Source: Tamarix chinensis (lineage: Eukaryota > Streptophyta > Magnoliopsida > Caryophyllales > Tamaricaceae). Taken from it: a DNA stretch of 64,000 nt. Numbering within the stretch: the stretch's first letter is position 1; the number at the start of each line of letters is the position of its first letter. The position numbers were made by a program, and so were the translations under genes. Under the pieces are notes generated by a model. It made no database searches. It saw only the letters and a list, made by a program, of their open reading frames with translations, and was not told where the DNA came from. This document shows, one piece after another, positions 37,500 through 49,979 of this stretch. The stretch is from assembly GCA_030549775.1 (NCBI GenBank), contig CM060173.1, positions 35,029,110-35,093,109 on the forward strand, given 5' to 3'.

Positions 37500-37830
37500 G
37501 CCTAATAAGAAAAAAAAACCAAAGGAGCATTTTGGAAATTTAAGTGGGACATATACATGTTCGGAATTAGTTAAATTTGCCATGTGTGCACTTAAAAGGG
37601 GAGGTGAATATTTGATACGGATATACACGACGGTTTTAACGTATAACTTCCATGTATACCTCAGTAGTGAAGGAGGGATAACACAACGGTTATAAGTTAA
37701 AACCTTCATAGTAGATATTAACTCTCTTATTAAAGGTATACATGGTGGTTTTATCTTAAAACTACTGCATATATTCTTTTAGATTATTAGGCTATATAGG
37801 GTAGTTAGAAGTTAAAACCACTTTGTATAT
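37500..37830. repeat. CACTA subterminal repeats: four regularly spaced inverted motifs
   Basis: At 37629, 37684, 37744 and 37800 (55-60 bp apart) lie variants of a GGTTTTAA/TTAAAACC inverted motif: CGGTTTTAACGTATAAC, GGTTATAAGTTAAAACC, GTGGTTTTATCTTAAAAC and AGTTAGAAGTTAAAACCAC. Such clustered motifs near an end are typical of CACTA elements. A possible decayed terminal repeat (CCTAATAAGAAAAAA) is at about 37500-37515. Confidence 0.6.
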
Positions 37831-38429
37831 TCTTCTTCCCTCATTTCTTTACTTTGACATTCTTGAACCTAGAGCCATGTGTAACTTTTCACTTTTACCT
37901 TTCGATATTCAGATAACACCATTGAAATTAATGATGCTTTACGACCACTGTTGGTCTTCAATCTTCTCATCTCCAGAGTTCTTTCGCATTTTTTCTCATA
38001 ATTAGTTCACTACTCTGCCCCTTCTCTCTCTCTTTTATCATAGTATGTTCATTATTCATTTGTTCTTATTTTCTTTGAAGTTTAAGGTTTTTTTTTTTAT
38101 AAATTTCTCTATTTCCTAAAATTAGCTTTTATCTTGCATATTCAAACTCTTTTATGTATATTTATACTATATATGATATTTTGGTGTATATCTGTACAAT
38201 CTATGTTGTTATTTTTTTAGATGATATGTCTTGTGAATATATATTATCAAACTATATATCTGTACATTGTAGTAATTGTGGCAGTGTTATTAGTGAAAAT
38301 ATTGTTAACTTGACTAATATTGTGGTGTATATGTATTTTAGGTATGTCAACTTGACTAATATTGTTAGATTTCTCAATTTTTATTGTAATTTAGTAGTTA
38401 AAATATACTTATTTCTTTTTGTGGATCCT
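37831..38429 (+). other. 5' leader region of the CACTA element
   Basis: AT-rich with a CT-rich stretch at 38005-38040. No coding similarity seen; probably promoter, leader or intron of the transposase gene that follows. Confidence 0.35.
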
Positions 38430-39395
38430 TAGCAGATACGTACAAGTAGGTTGTCTAGAGAATATATAGACGGTGTTTGAGACTTTATTAAGTTAGCCAT
38501 TGAACATTGAAAAGATCCTATATGGATATCTTGCTCATGTGTAGGTTCTAGAAATATCCGTGGAATTGATAAGAGTTATACAAGGTGGATAAGGCATATG
38601 GAGCCACTTATTAATGAACCTAGTATATTTAACCATGATGATTTTAAAGTTGTAGATTATTTGCTTATATGGATGATTTGACCAGCAATGTTCAATACCA
38701 TTTTAGATATCATTAAAAAATGTTTGAAAATTTGGTTAATGATTTCAAGTTGCCTTTGTACAATGGTTGTACTAAATTTACAAAATTACCCACTAAATTA
38801 TAACTATGCTATTTGAAAGAGGGCAATGGATGTAATGATAAAAGCTTCACTTCTTTTCTTAAGCTTTTGAAAGAGGCGTTTCCAGAGGACAATGTGCTTC
38901 CTCCCTATACTTATGAGGCTAAGAAGATTATGTGCCCTATCAATTTCAATTATTAAAATATTCATGCTTGGTCCTAATGTTTTCTTTTGTATTGTAATGA
39001 ATATTTATTGGTAGATAGTTGTCCTTATTGCCAAATATCATGATAAAATAAAGCTAAGGTTCCTATAATGGTACTATCTACCAATAAATATTCATGATAG
39101 AAACCTTAGCTTTATTTTATCATGATAGAAACCTTAGCTTTATTTTATCATTATTACCTACAAATCATCATTATTGTAGGCAAAGAAAATATTTTAATGG
39201 AAAAGTTGAAGAAGAAAGATATCCAAATCCTCTCACGGGATCTCAATTACATAACAAAGTAAAAGAATTAAATTTTTCTTCCAAAAAAATTAAGAAAATA
39301 GCCCCTTCAAGTGGGTAGAGGAAGAATTCAATCTTCTTTGACCTTCTATATTGGAAAACCTTACATATTCAACAACATCTTGATCTAAAAAGTGT
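38430..39395 (+). pseudogene. CACTA (En/Spm) TNP2-like transposase, N-terminal part
   Basis: From 38435 the transposase-associated domain reads TSRLSREYIDGV, a stop, DFIKLAIEH, then GIDKSYTRWIRHMEP. At 38740-38800 FKLPLYNGCTKFTKLPTKL is the TNP2 motif PLYPxCxxFTxLSxxxxL. NDKSFTSFLKLLKEAFPEDN and LPPYTYEAKKIMCPINFNY follow to 38953, then NEYLLVDSCPYC near 39000. After a local rearrangement, 39160-39390 continues RQRKYFNGKVEEERYPNPLT, VKELNFSSKKIKKI and RKNSIFFDLLYWKTLHIQQH. These match the family in order. Stops and frameshifts are present, and the catalytic DDE part is missing: an LTR abuts at about 39396. Transposases of this type act at the terminal and subterminal repeats in the nucleus. 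Confidence 0.85.
38998..39149. repeat. Interleaved inverted and direct duplication inside the CACTA gene
   Basis: 38998-39019 is repeated inverted at 39073-39094 (ACTATCTACCAATAAATATT). 39037-39061 is repeated inverted at 39102-39126 (AACCTTAGCTTTATTTTATC), and a 28-29 bp unit from 39093 is repeated in tandem at 39122-39149. Confidence 0.9.
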
Positions 39396-39524
39396 GTCTG
39401 AAACACCATCTTAGGGACAAAAAAATTGAGCCATTATTGTTATCTGGTGGAATGGATCTAAAAACATCACTTTCTAGAGGCAACACACTTCTGAGCCACT
39501 ATTCTCCCTAGTTTTATGGGAATA

Positions 39525-39834
39525 CATATACATATACATATACATATATATGTATATATATAGATATAGATATAGATATAAATACATCACCTTGCTCCTA
39601 ACTCATGTATTCTTCCACTTTAAATCATTAGTATCTTTTCCATATATTATGTTGTTATATTTTTAATTCATGATGGGTAAGGGCTCTACTATTATTAATC
39701 TAGTGGAATGGAGTAAAGCACCTTCTGGGAATAAAATGCTGCTGAGCTACAATTCTTTCCGGTGGAATGGAAATTAAAAACATCTTCTCAGAAAAAAATG
39801 CTCGCGAACTACTATTTTTCCTAGTGGAATGGGA

Positions 39835-39877
<43 letters not shown>
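39525..39877. repeat. (TA/CA)n and (AC)n microsatellites
   Basis: CATATA and GATATA runs at about 39525-39582, and about 20 AC repeats at 39837-39877, both lying just after a GTGGAATGGGAATAC-type hairpin unit of the LTR. Confidence 0.95.
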
Positions 39878-39880
<3 letters not shown>

Positions 39881-40707
39881 GTAGGAAAATAGATCACTTG
39901 GCCCTACTCATATGCTCTTTCACTTTAAGTCATTAGTATCTTATTTAAGATTGATTCTCAAGCATAGAACACATTAAAATAGATATACATATTGATTATT
40001 CTCAAGCATAGATCCAAGTCCTTAAGTCCTTTCAAGCCCTAATTATACACCCTTTAGTATTCAGTTTCTCATATTGATTATTCCACACAACTTATATTAT
40101 ATCATCTCTAAATTGCATCATTATTATTATCATATCCAAAATGCGTGATCTAATTCCCATACACATAAAATTAATAATCTCATCACGATATATTACTCAG
40201 ATAAATATATAATACCTAAATTCCATAGATTTTTCATAATACATCCCATAAAATTTACATAATCACTAATTCCGATAGATAATCTTATAAGGTGATACAT
40301 TAACAATGTATTCAGAAATCCAAATAACCATTAGATATTATAAATGGACTAATGATATTATCATTATAAGATAGGCACCCCACATTATCCATTAAATCAT
40401 TCATGGACCCCAAATAACCATAATACTTCCAAGAATCCCTCATGTAGTTATTATCATAATTTAATCCACCTAACACATAAAATAAAAGAAATTCCTTATT
40501 ACCTTATAATGACCAAATTACCCTTAAGCACAAATAATAATCTTTATTTTATAAAATCTTGTACCTTCCATATATATTATTTTCCAAGTCCAGAGTTTAT
40601 CATCATATCTCATGAGAGTTCTTAAGTCCATTTTATCAATACTCATTTAACCCATAAGATATATTTCCACAAATTAGACATTATGAAAATAATAATAATA
40701 ATCATAA

Positions 40708-40990
40708 TAATAATGGTACCTCTTACCCATTCTTACTTTCTTTCAATAACATATTATCCTTAAGCCCTTATTTCATACATAAGGTATATTTCCATAGTAT
40801 GATGTTATCACAACAAAATCATAACATAATGGTACCTCTCACCCATTCTTACTTTCTTTTGATAACATAATATCCTTAAGCCCTTATTTCATACCATAAG
40901 ATATATTTCCATAATATGAAATTATCACAACAAAATCATCCCATAATGGTACCTCTTACCCATTCTTACTCCCTTTCAACATAATATTCA
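40708..40990. repeat. 116-117 bp tandem repeat, about 2.3 copies
   Basis: GGTACCTCTTACCCATTCTT recurs at 40715, 40831 (one change) and 40948, and the sequence between copies matches (ATCCTTAAGCCCTTATTTCA). The third copy is truncated. Confidence 0.9.
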
Positions 40991-42600
40991 TATCACACAA
41001 AATACCACGATGAACATAAGTTGCATCATATTTCAACAATATCATAAAAACACATATAACCATATAACCAAAAGACAAAAAAAACCCTAAACATCATATA
41101 ACATCCTTACCAACTAGGACACCAGGCTCTAAGCACACAAATGCTAGATTTCCTCACCTAAATCTACTAGAAGAATACCTAGAAAAATAATAAAATTCAT
41201 GGTTAGGCTCAAAGAGTTAAATTAAAGGAGAAATTAAGGTAAAGAGGATAAAATAGAAACAACAATAGTCAAATGGGATCTTGAGATGTGTGGATGTGTA
41301 GAGGAATGTCTGGTGGTGCTATGGTTAAATTTTGGTAGTGTTTGGACAAGGTTTGGGGGTGAAAATAGGGGTGCACGGTTGAAAATGGGAAGTTGCATAG
41401 CGATACAGCTCTGGTGGAGAGAAAATATCATGCACAACCAGATAGTGATGAGTTGCATGGTTGTACTGCAGGAAGTGAACACCTAGGCTAACAGAAAAGA
41501 TCACGTATGGCTAGGCGGTGTAACATTGCATGGTAGTGCGATATATATTTTCTAGTATTGCACAGCTGTTCTTGAGGCTATGCACAAACTATGTGCTATA
41601 TAAAAATGCAACAGATGAGAGAAAGAAGAAGGTAAAAGAGGTGATGGTTGACAATGGTTCCTTATGACGGTGTTTAGGAAGGTTTAGGGAAACTTTTATA
41701 GTCAATCCATTGGCTAATGGGTGGCAAGTAATGGCCAAGGTGGTGCACGATGGTGGAATGGGTGGTGCACAAGAAAAAAATAGGGGAAAGAATGAGGAAA
41801 AAGAGGAAGAAAAGAGAAGGAAGAAAGGAGAAGAAATAGGGACCTCAGGTAGTGGCTTTTTGATGCAGAAATAATTAAGTGGAGGCCAAACAAAGAGGAT
41901 GACGGAGAGAATGTAGTGTGTGTGTGTTTGTGTGTATGGTATGTGTGAGTGTGGAGTGAATCAAGGAAAATAAAATTGATAGAAAAGGGTGGTTTAAAAT
42001 TAATGGTGTAGGGTGGTGTATAAGAAAATATGGTTGAGTGTTGGGATCAATGGTAGGTGATGGGGATGGTTTTGTGTGTGAGTATTACATAAGGATTAGA
42101 GGAAGAGGAAGAAGAAGAGTGATAGGGTGTATGCATAAGGTGTGCAAGATAACAAAGATGGAAGAAGGAGAATAAGAAGGAGAAAGGTGATGAATGATGG
42201 ATGAAGGTGTATAAAGGTGATTGGTGATGGTTTGAGTGGGGAGGGTTCAAGTTGTAGGTACAAGTTGCAACAATTTCAATTGTTGTGGCTTCAGGTTGAT
42301 GAAAAGAGGATAAGGGAGAAATAAAAGAAAAGGAGAAAGAAAAGGAAGAAATAGAAGGGTTTGAAATTAGTTTAGATGATTTTTAATTAGCCATAAGTAA
42401 TTAGAAGTGGTGAAAATTTTAGTAGGTTTTGATTTTAGTTTACGAATTACGATTTATCCGAGCTAAGGTTTTGGTTTCAATTAAAGTTTTGGGATTAAGA
42501 AATTAGGTTAAGGCTAAAATAAGTTTTTTTGTGTGATTAGAATCAAATTATGGAATTAGTAACGTGATATTAGGCAAAGATATTATTTGGGGTATTACCA

Positions 42601-44955
42601 ATCTAGTATTATCATCCCATAGAACGGATATAAAAACATTACCTTCTTAAGGCAAAACGTTCATAAGATACTATTATCATCCAATGGAACAAATATGGAA
42701 AACATCACCATGGCCTAACTCACATGATATTTAATTTAAATGATTAATTTATTATTATTTTTTGATTTAAAATTACAAAACACATTAAAAATAGGTCATC
42801 ACATCACTCAGGTCATAAGGTATTCTCTAAAGTTAGGATCCTCATTCCAAAAACACTAATTTCTCAATTTAGGCATAAATTCTCCCATATTTAACATTTA
42901 ACCATCAAATTTATTATATCTTGCAATGATATTATTATTATTAACATATCCTAAACTTAATATCTAACTCCCATATCTTATATATGGGATAATATCCCTA
43001 TCTCAAAAGTTACTATTTCTAAGGCTTATAAACCCTAGTTTCATAATTCCGTCATAACTTTTCATGTAAAACTTAAACACACACTAGATTTAATATAAAT
43101 TACCAAAAATACAAATATAAACAATATATACAATTTTTGTGGTCTAAATCTACCTTTTCACGCATGTGATAATAACGTCTTTGGATTAAGGTTACTATTT
43201 CCAAACTAACCCATTTTCATACTTTATTAAAATTAGTTCATTTACAACTACCCCCAAACACTTCATATAGATTACTTGGCCTAATATTGATGATATAACA
43301 CCTTATAATACCATAATTTCTTCATTTAACCCATGTTGACCAAAATACCCTTACCAATAATAAAACCCTTATTTCATGGGAATCTTTTGTGTTTAGTAAT
43401 ATCATTTTTGTAATACATATTTTTCTCTAAAGACTATTCCATAATCATTTAACTTTCTTCATACCATAAATAAAACCCATGATAGAATCATATTTCATAA
43501 TGAAGGCTTTTCCACATAAAAGAACAATATCACATGATCTCTACGTACTCTTTTCCTATTGTATAATACCAACCACATATAATAGTCAACAATTGTGCGT
43601 TATTTCACATAATCACAATAACATGGTAGAAAATTAAATCATGTATAGTAATAAAAAAAACCTACATTTCTTTAAAAAAATCCTTATTAAAGGGACTTTG
43701 GTCTCTAAGCTTGTAAAACCTATTTCGTCTCTTCGGGGAACATGGAGAAATCACCTAAGAAATACATAATAAAACATCATTAGGATTAAAAAAATTATTT
43801 AAGGAAATTCTTAAGGAAATAAAAGGGTAAAGGGAAAAAGAAAACCTAACCAAATAAGGATATATTTTGGGAAGAAACTTGCATAACCAAGGAATAGAAA
43901 ATGGAGGGTGAGTAGTTAGCACAATCTACTATTGCTAGGGAAGGTGTATCGATGAAGGAGGTTGAATAAGAAGGGTGATGTATTAAGGTAGAAGGTGTCA
44001 AAATAGATGAGTATTACTATGGTTGTGGCTACTAAAATAAAGGGGAAGTCTTCAACCAAAGTTACTGAAGTAGAGGACAAGAAGCCTTGGCCAAAGCTCC
44101 TAAAGTGGTGGAAGAGGCTTTCGCCAAAGAAACCAAAGGGGGAAGGGTTATTCTATCATTAAAGATGTTGCAGAATGGAATGGAAAAAGAAAGAAAATAG
44201 TGTAGTGGAGTTAACCGAAGGTACTGTGTGTGTTTTCTTGAAATGCCTGAATGAAGGGGGTAAGATCGATGGGTTTTCCTCATGCTTGTGAGCAGGTTGT
44301 GGTTGTTTTGACTAGTGCTAAGGGTGAGGTGATGGAAAAGGTGGCCTCTGGTTGTGGTAACACCTCAGTTGGGCTCACTATTTGGGGTGATCTTGTGGGG
44401 TTCTAGTGATGGGAAGGAGGTGGTTGCGGAGGGAAGTGGTGTTGTGCTGCTTGTAGAAAACAAAAGGGAGGGAAGAGACTAGTAGCATTTAATTTAGAGC
44501 ATTAATAGGTAGAGATAGGTGAGAGATGTGAGGAAAAAATGTGAGGAAAAAATTTAACCATAACCCTCATGCACGATAGTTGAGAGTTGATGGGAGTAAG
44601 GAATTATCTTTCTGGTGTTAGGGAGTGAGGGGTGTGTGAGCATTGTCTATGGGTAATGTTCCACAGAGAAGAAGGGGGAAAAGGGGGAAGGAGGGGGATA
44701 AGTTGAGATAGAAAGATCATAAATAGGAAAAGAGGGAAAAGAGTAGGATTTAGCATTTTTAGTTTTTGGTTAAAATAAATCAATGTGATTTAGGTTAGGA
44801 TAATAGGGTAGATAATCATTGATAAATTAGGACTAGGTTAAATTTCAGGGTTAGAGATTTAGGAGAAGGTGGAAATATTTATTTCTTGATATTAGGATTA
44901 TTTTAAAATACTAATTACTCGGGATTAAGGTTAACTAAAAATTTAGAGTATTACA
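42601..44955 (-). mobile_element. 3' LTR of element D (left side missing)
   Basis: It starts in the hairpin-unit region (ATCATCCCATAGAACGG, ATCATCCAATGGAAC) directly after the end of LTR F. It ends TTTAGAGTATTACA at 44955, next to the integrase/chromodomain end of element D. On the minus strand the sequence before the LTR start (AAGCAGGAAGTGA) is a decayed polypurine tract. The open frame at 44062-44283 has no recognisable domain. Confidence 0.6.
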
Positions 44956-45875
44956 TCACTTCCTGCTTATAAGAGACCTCATCCATGAAGTTGAGAAGTT
45001 AAGGTTGGGGAAGATGAGAAAAAGGATGTAGGGAGGGTGATCTCAGTGGCTAATCCTATTGAAGTAGCTACTATACTAATGGGGATTACCCCTCTAAAAG
45101 AGTGAGAACCAAAACCAAATAGACCTGAGTAGAATAGCTTGGGGTTCAACTCACCCATGTCCTTCTCAATTTTCTAGGTTGCCTCCTTTACTTTGTGCCA
45201 ACTCCAAAGAACCTTCACCAGTGGTACTTAACTAGTCTAGGTCTACCAAACCTTGGTGTTGAGAATTCTCAAAGGCCTCTCCTCATAGGTCAAAAAGTCA
45301 TCGAGCTCTATCTCATCTAGTTTGATCACATGGGATTGATATGTGACTTAATTTCTTAGATAGGAAATATGGAAGACATTATGAACTCGGGCCAACTTTG
45401 GTGGAAGTGTTAGGCGGTATGTAACCTTGCTAACCATATAAAGAATCTTGTAAGGAATAATATATCTTGGGCTTAGCTTACCCTTTCTACCAAACCTCTC
45501 CACTCCCTTAATTGGTGAAATCCTAAAAAAAACTCTATCCCCCAACTTAAATCCGTCACCAAGGCACTTCTGATATGTGTAGCTCTTTTAACGACTCTAG
45601 GCTGCTCTTATCTTGTCACTAATAAACTGTTGTTGTATGAGAACTCAACCAAATGTAGATGCTCCTCCCAACTACCCTAAATTTCTGGAACACATGCTCA
45701 TAGCACATCCTTGAGTGTATGAATAGTCCTCTTAGTCTACGTACCTATAGTTAGGTGGAAGGAAACACTCATCCTCATTCTCATGGCCATATCCTCCAAT
45801 AACTTTCCCTAAAAGTGCAAAAGAAATTTGAAATAATGATAAAAAACTATGTTGGTAGGTGTACCGTGCCTACTC
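44956..45875 (-). pseudogene. Element D chromodomain and integrase C-terminal half
   Basis: Minus strand. At 45875-45830 SRHGTPTNI is the middle of the integrase core. 45545-45348 is open and holds the GPY/F-type module: [42 protein letters not shown] and [12 protein letters not shown]. The chromodomain follows: KLDEIELDDFLTYEERPLRI, then PLVKVLWSWHKVKEAT to about 45170. This is the clearest Tekay/Del chromovirus signature in the window. The core is interrupted at 45876 by the palindromic insert and continues at 47805. Confidence 0.85.
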
Positions 45876-45880
45876 ACTAC

Positions 45881-47804
45881 ATGTAACACCCCAAAATTCA
45901 CTACTTTTTTTGAAAGAGAAAGAATTTAAATTAAAACCCGTGAATTTTGGAGATGTTACCGCCACACTTAGTACTAGATTGGTTCTCTCCGACCGTTCTA
46001 GTACCAAGTGCTAAGGCTAAAAAGATAAACATTAAACTCAAACCAAGAGTTCATAAAATAACTAGAAGAAGGACCATAATACCTAAAATCAGAGTATGTA
46101 TAAAAGTTTATAAATAATAATAAGATGGAAATTAGAGTACATGGTTAAAATTCCAGAGAAAGAAGAAATAACACTTTCATAAGATCAAAGCTTCATCTAG
46201 AAAACTCAATATAAGGTATTAAATTAAAAAGGATATATCCGATACAAGAGAAATAACAAAGGAAATAGAATCACATAAACACTGAAATATGGCCACAAAT
46301 CTCTCGAAATTTGGTCCAAAACATGCTCAACACTCAGCCCCGCCGGTTGTCTCACCCACATGCATAAAGTCAGAAGGGCATACTACTTGTGGGAATGAGC
46401 AGCACCCATGAAAAGGGCGATCAGTAGGCTACGTACTGAGCAAGGTAACCGAGAACTAAGGCCAACACATAACCATATAGAATTATGCAAAATAATACTC
46501 AACTTACAGTTTCAAACCCCTACATATAGTACATACGGTCATGAAAGAAATTATATAAACAACAAATGATCCAGGCCACACATAAAGTACATGATTATTC
46601 CAGATTAATTATTTAATTACTCTTTTATTAGAAATCAATTCATGCCATTTTCTTTATCAAGTCCACATGAGTACGGGAACCCCACTATTTTAGCTGGTGG
46701 ATTGGTCGCGAGGGTACATACCCTGCCACTATTTTAGCCGGTGGATCGGTCGTGAGGATGCGCCCTATGTTTACTATTGTAGTTATTTTGTATATGGTAT
46801 AATATGGAGTTGAAGTATGTTTTTGTATGGCATGTGTACTATATGGGATGAAATAATGTATATATGATGATATGTGTTTTTGTATGGCATAAAATAGTGG
46901 TAGGGTATATTACCCTCGCAACCAATCCACCGGCTAAAAGAGTGGCAGGGCATGTACCCTCGCGACCGATCCACCAGCTAAAATAGTGGGGTTCCTGTAC
47001 TCATGTGGAATTGATAAAGAAAATGGCATGAATTGATTTATAATAAAAGAGTAATTAAATAATTAATCTAAAATAATCATGTACTTTATGTGTGGCCTCG
47101 GTCATTTTTAGGTTGTATAATTTCCTTCATGACCTTATGTACTATATGTGTGGATTTGAAAGTGTAAGTTGAGTATTATTTAGCATAATTCTATATGCTT
47201 ATGTGTTGGCCTTAGTGCTCGGTTACCTTGCTCAGTACGTAGTGTACTGATCACCCGTTTCATGGGTGCTGCTCATTCCCACGAGTAGTATGCCCTTCTG
47301 ACTTTGTGTAGGTGGGCGAGATATTAGTCGGGGCTGAGTGTTGAGCTTGTGTTTTAGCTCAAAGTTCAAGAGTGACGTGGCCGTATTTTCTCTTCATGTG
47401 ACTTGATTTCACTATGTTACTTCTTTTGTCTCGCATTTATTATTTGATGATTTATTACATTGTATTGAGTATTTCAAATATACCTTTTATTTATTGTAAG
47501 ATTATTCCCTCCGAGGAATTTTGATTTCGCACTCTAATGTCTATCTTATTATTGTTTATAAACTTTTACACGTACTCTGATCCTTGGTGTTATGATCTTT
47601 CTAGTTCTTTCATAAACTCTTGATTTAAGTTTAATATTGTTATTTTCTTAGCCTTTGCACTTGGTACTAAAACGGTCGGAGAGAACCAGTTTGGTACTAA
47701 GTGTCGTGGTAACATCCCTAGAATTCACGAGTTTTGATTTAAGTAATTCGATTTTAATTAATTCCACTTTCCAAAAAAAATAAGGTGAATTTTGGGGTGT
47801 TATA
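45881..47804. mobile_element. 1.9 kb palindromic insertion made of two opposed LTR halves
   Basis: Left arm about 45881-46758 and right arm about 46913-47804 are inverted copies of the outer half of a family LTR, with a 154 bp spacer. Both outer ends carry the LTR terminus (TGTAACACCCCAAAATTCAC at left; TGAATTTTGGGGTGTTATA at right). The insert is flanked by the perfect 5 bp duplication CTACA (45876-45880 and 47805-47809). Near the centre, about 180 aligned bases show about 11 differences by eye. Conserved marks include GATCAGTA..CTACGTACTGAGCAAGGTAACC (46430 region) and its mirror near 47220-47260. The integrase frame of element D stops at one flank and resumes at the other. Confidence 0.9.
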
Positions 47805-48440
47805 CTACAAACCTCAAATATGCATCACAGAACCAATCCATACTCAAAGTTGACTTCATGAGCACAAACACAACCGATTTAGTCATCCTAACGATGATAA
47901 CCCAAATCATATCACAACCACTATGAGTCCTTCATAGCCCACTCACAAAATCCATTGAAATAGAGTCCTAATTCCATCCTACAACATCTAAAGGGTGACA
48001 AACCCTGCAGACCTCCGGTGCTAAATCTTGACCTTCTAACAGGTCAGTTATCTAGATATAAACTTTGCGACCTCCATCTTTATGCGAGGACACTAATAGA
48101 TCCTCTTGAGGTCCTTATACAACTTATCTCCTACTAGGTGGAACAAATGTAGATTAAAGTGAACCTCTAATAAAATTTGGTCCTTTTAGATCAACAAAAC
48201 TTTGAGATATACACCATCAAACCTTGTACCAAATGCTACCATCATTATGAATCTGGAAAACCTTAGCTTGGTCGTTCTAAATCTTCCACAAAATCATCTC
48301 AAGCTTAACATCCCTAAACTACCCCACTTAGATATCATAAAACTATTAGCATAATTGTCAGTGCTCTCATCTAGACCTCAAGATAACCATGCTAGATTTT
48401 ATCTATCCCTATCTCTCCAAGCTTCTCTAGTAGCTAATTA
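47805..48440 (-). pseudogene. Element D integrase N-terminal half
   Basis: Minus strand, about 47980-47820: NDSISMDFVSGL, RTHSGCDMIWVII and RMTKSVVFV match the integrase core start (WxxIxMDFVxGLPRTxxGxDxIWVIVDRLTKSAHF). Upstream parts of the region are decayed. The frame runs into the right flank of the palindromic insert and is continued at 45875. Confidence 0.8.
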
Positions 48441-49740
48441 GTCACCACAAAATCACTCAAAGAGTATGGTGTCTTCCTACTCAAGGAAACTATAATGACA
48501 TTAAACTTACCTTCATGGTAGGGAAACTCAATATCATAGTCCCTCACCAATTTTAACCATCTCCTCTGCCTCATACTCAACTCCTTTTGAGTGAACATAC
48601 ACTTAAGGCTCGTATGATCGAGATAGAATCTGCACTGAGACCCATATAGTTAATGCTTCCAAATCTTTAATGTGAAGTCATGCGCTAGGTAATTATACTC
48701 AAGAAGTTTAAGTCACTACCTTACCTTGATATATCAAAACATAGCCCAGTCCGTACTTAGACACATCACTATAGACCTAAAACCCATCTGATCCTATTTG
48801 TAGAGTCAAAGTTGGTGTTGTAGTCAATCACCAATTTAACTCCTAAAATTCTTGCATACATGCATTATCCCATCCAAATTTCATCATCTTCTTCAATATG
48901 TTTGTTAAGAGATGAGCTACCTTCAAGAAGACTTGAATAAAGCATTTGTAGTTCCATGCCAAACTTAGGAAACTATATCCCTCAGGGATGCTAGTGGATT
49001 CCTTCTCCTAATTCACTAGTAAAATATTTACCGAATCCATGACGAATTCTTCTTTGTGGTACCACATGACCCAAAATTGTAACTTGCCAAAGCCACAACT
49101 CACACTTAAAGAGCTTAGCATACAACTTATGTTGTCGAAGGAGTGATAATGTCATATCCAAATACCCTTCTTCCTCCTCTCGACTTTAAGAGTAAACTAA
49201 AATGTCATCTATGAAAACCACAACAAACTAATAACTGAACAACCAGAAAATCCTTATCATCAAGTCCATGAAGATAGCTAGCACATTGGCGAGCCCAAAA
49301 GGCATTATTGTACAACCACAGTGCGCATACTATATCTTAAAGGCTTTTTCCATGATGTCTTCCCCATTGATGCACAACTGGTGATATCCTCACCTTAAGT
49401 CAATCTTCGAGATGATCGAAGCACCCCAAAGCTAGTAAAAAAAGTAATCCATCTTTGGAAGTAGATATTGGTTCTTGACTATCAACTAGTTCAAACCATA
49501 ATGATTAATGCATATACAAAGGCTCCTGTCCTTCTTCTTTATAAAAAAAAACTAATGCTCCCCAAGGAGACACATTGGAGTGAGTGTACCCGTGAGCCAA
49601 CAAGTCCTCTAATTGAGCATTCAGCTCCCTTAACTTTACTATTTTCTTCTGGTGAGGCACCTTTGAAATAGTTTCAACCCCATGTACTAACTCAACATTG
49701 AATTCCATTTTATGTACCAATGACATGCTTAGAATCTCCT
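48441..49740 (-). pseudogene. Element D reverse transcriptase and RNase H
   Basis: The RT start is open at 49726-49505: LRELNAQLEDLLAHGYTHSN, VSPWGALVFFYKEEG (usual LxELKxQLxELLxKGFIRPS, VSPWGAPVLFVKKKDG). The rest is heavily shifted. RNase H ends at 48580-48440 with MRQRRWLKLVRDYDIEFPYH and VSLSRKTPYSL. Many stops. Confidence 0.78.
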
Positions 49741-49979
49741 CAAGAAATAAGTCGTGAGACTCCTAGACAATCAAAATAAAAATATCCTCCAATGTTGACA
49801 CATAATTATTCAACTCCAGATCCCCACATAAATACATAGGGTAACCACTCTACACCAAGGAATATAATGTATGGGAAGATACAACATTCTTCGTAGGTCT
49901 AGGCTGGCATCTCCAATAGAAGACACTAGCACTCTGAGGTGCCAATAATAAGAATCTCTCCTAGGTGTAATCTATCACT

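Larger units (their letters stand above)
39396..42600 (-). mobile_element. LTR remnant F, left side missing
   Basis: It begins abruptly in the hairpin-unit region (ATCTGGTGGAATGG at about 39440, with more copies to 39830). It follows the usual order through a purine-rich block (41760-42360) to a right end TTTGGGGTATTACCA at 42585-42600. It contains dinucleotide runs and a 116 bp tandem repeat. Frames at 41234-41486 and 42047-42250 are low-complexity or unrecognised. Confidence 0.6.
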
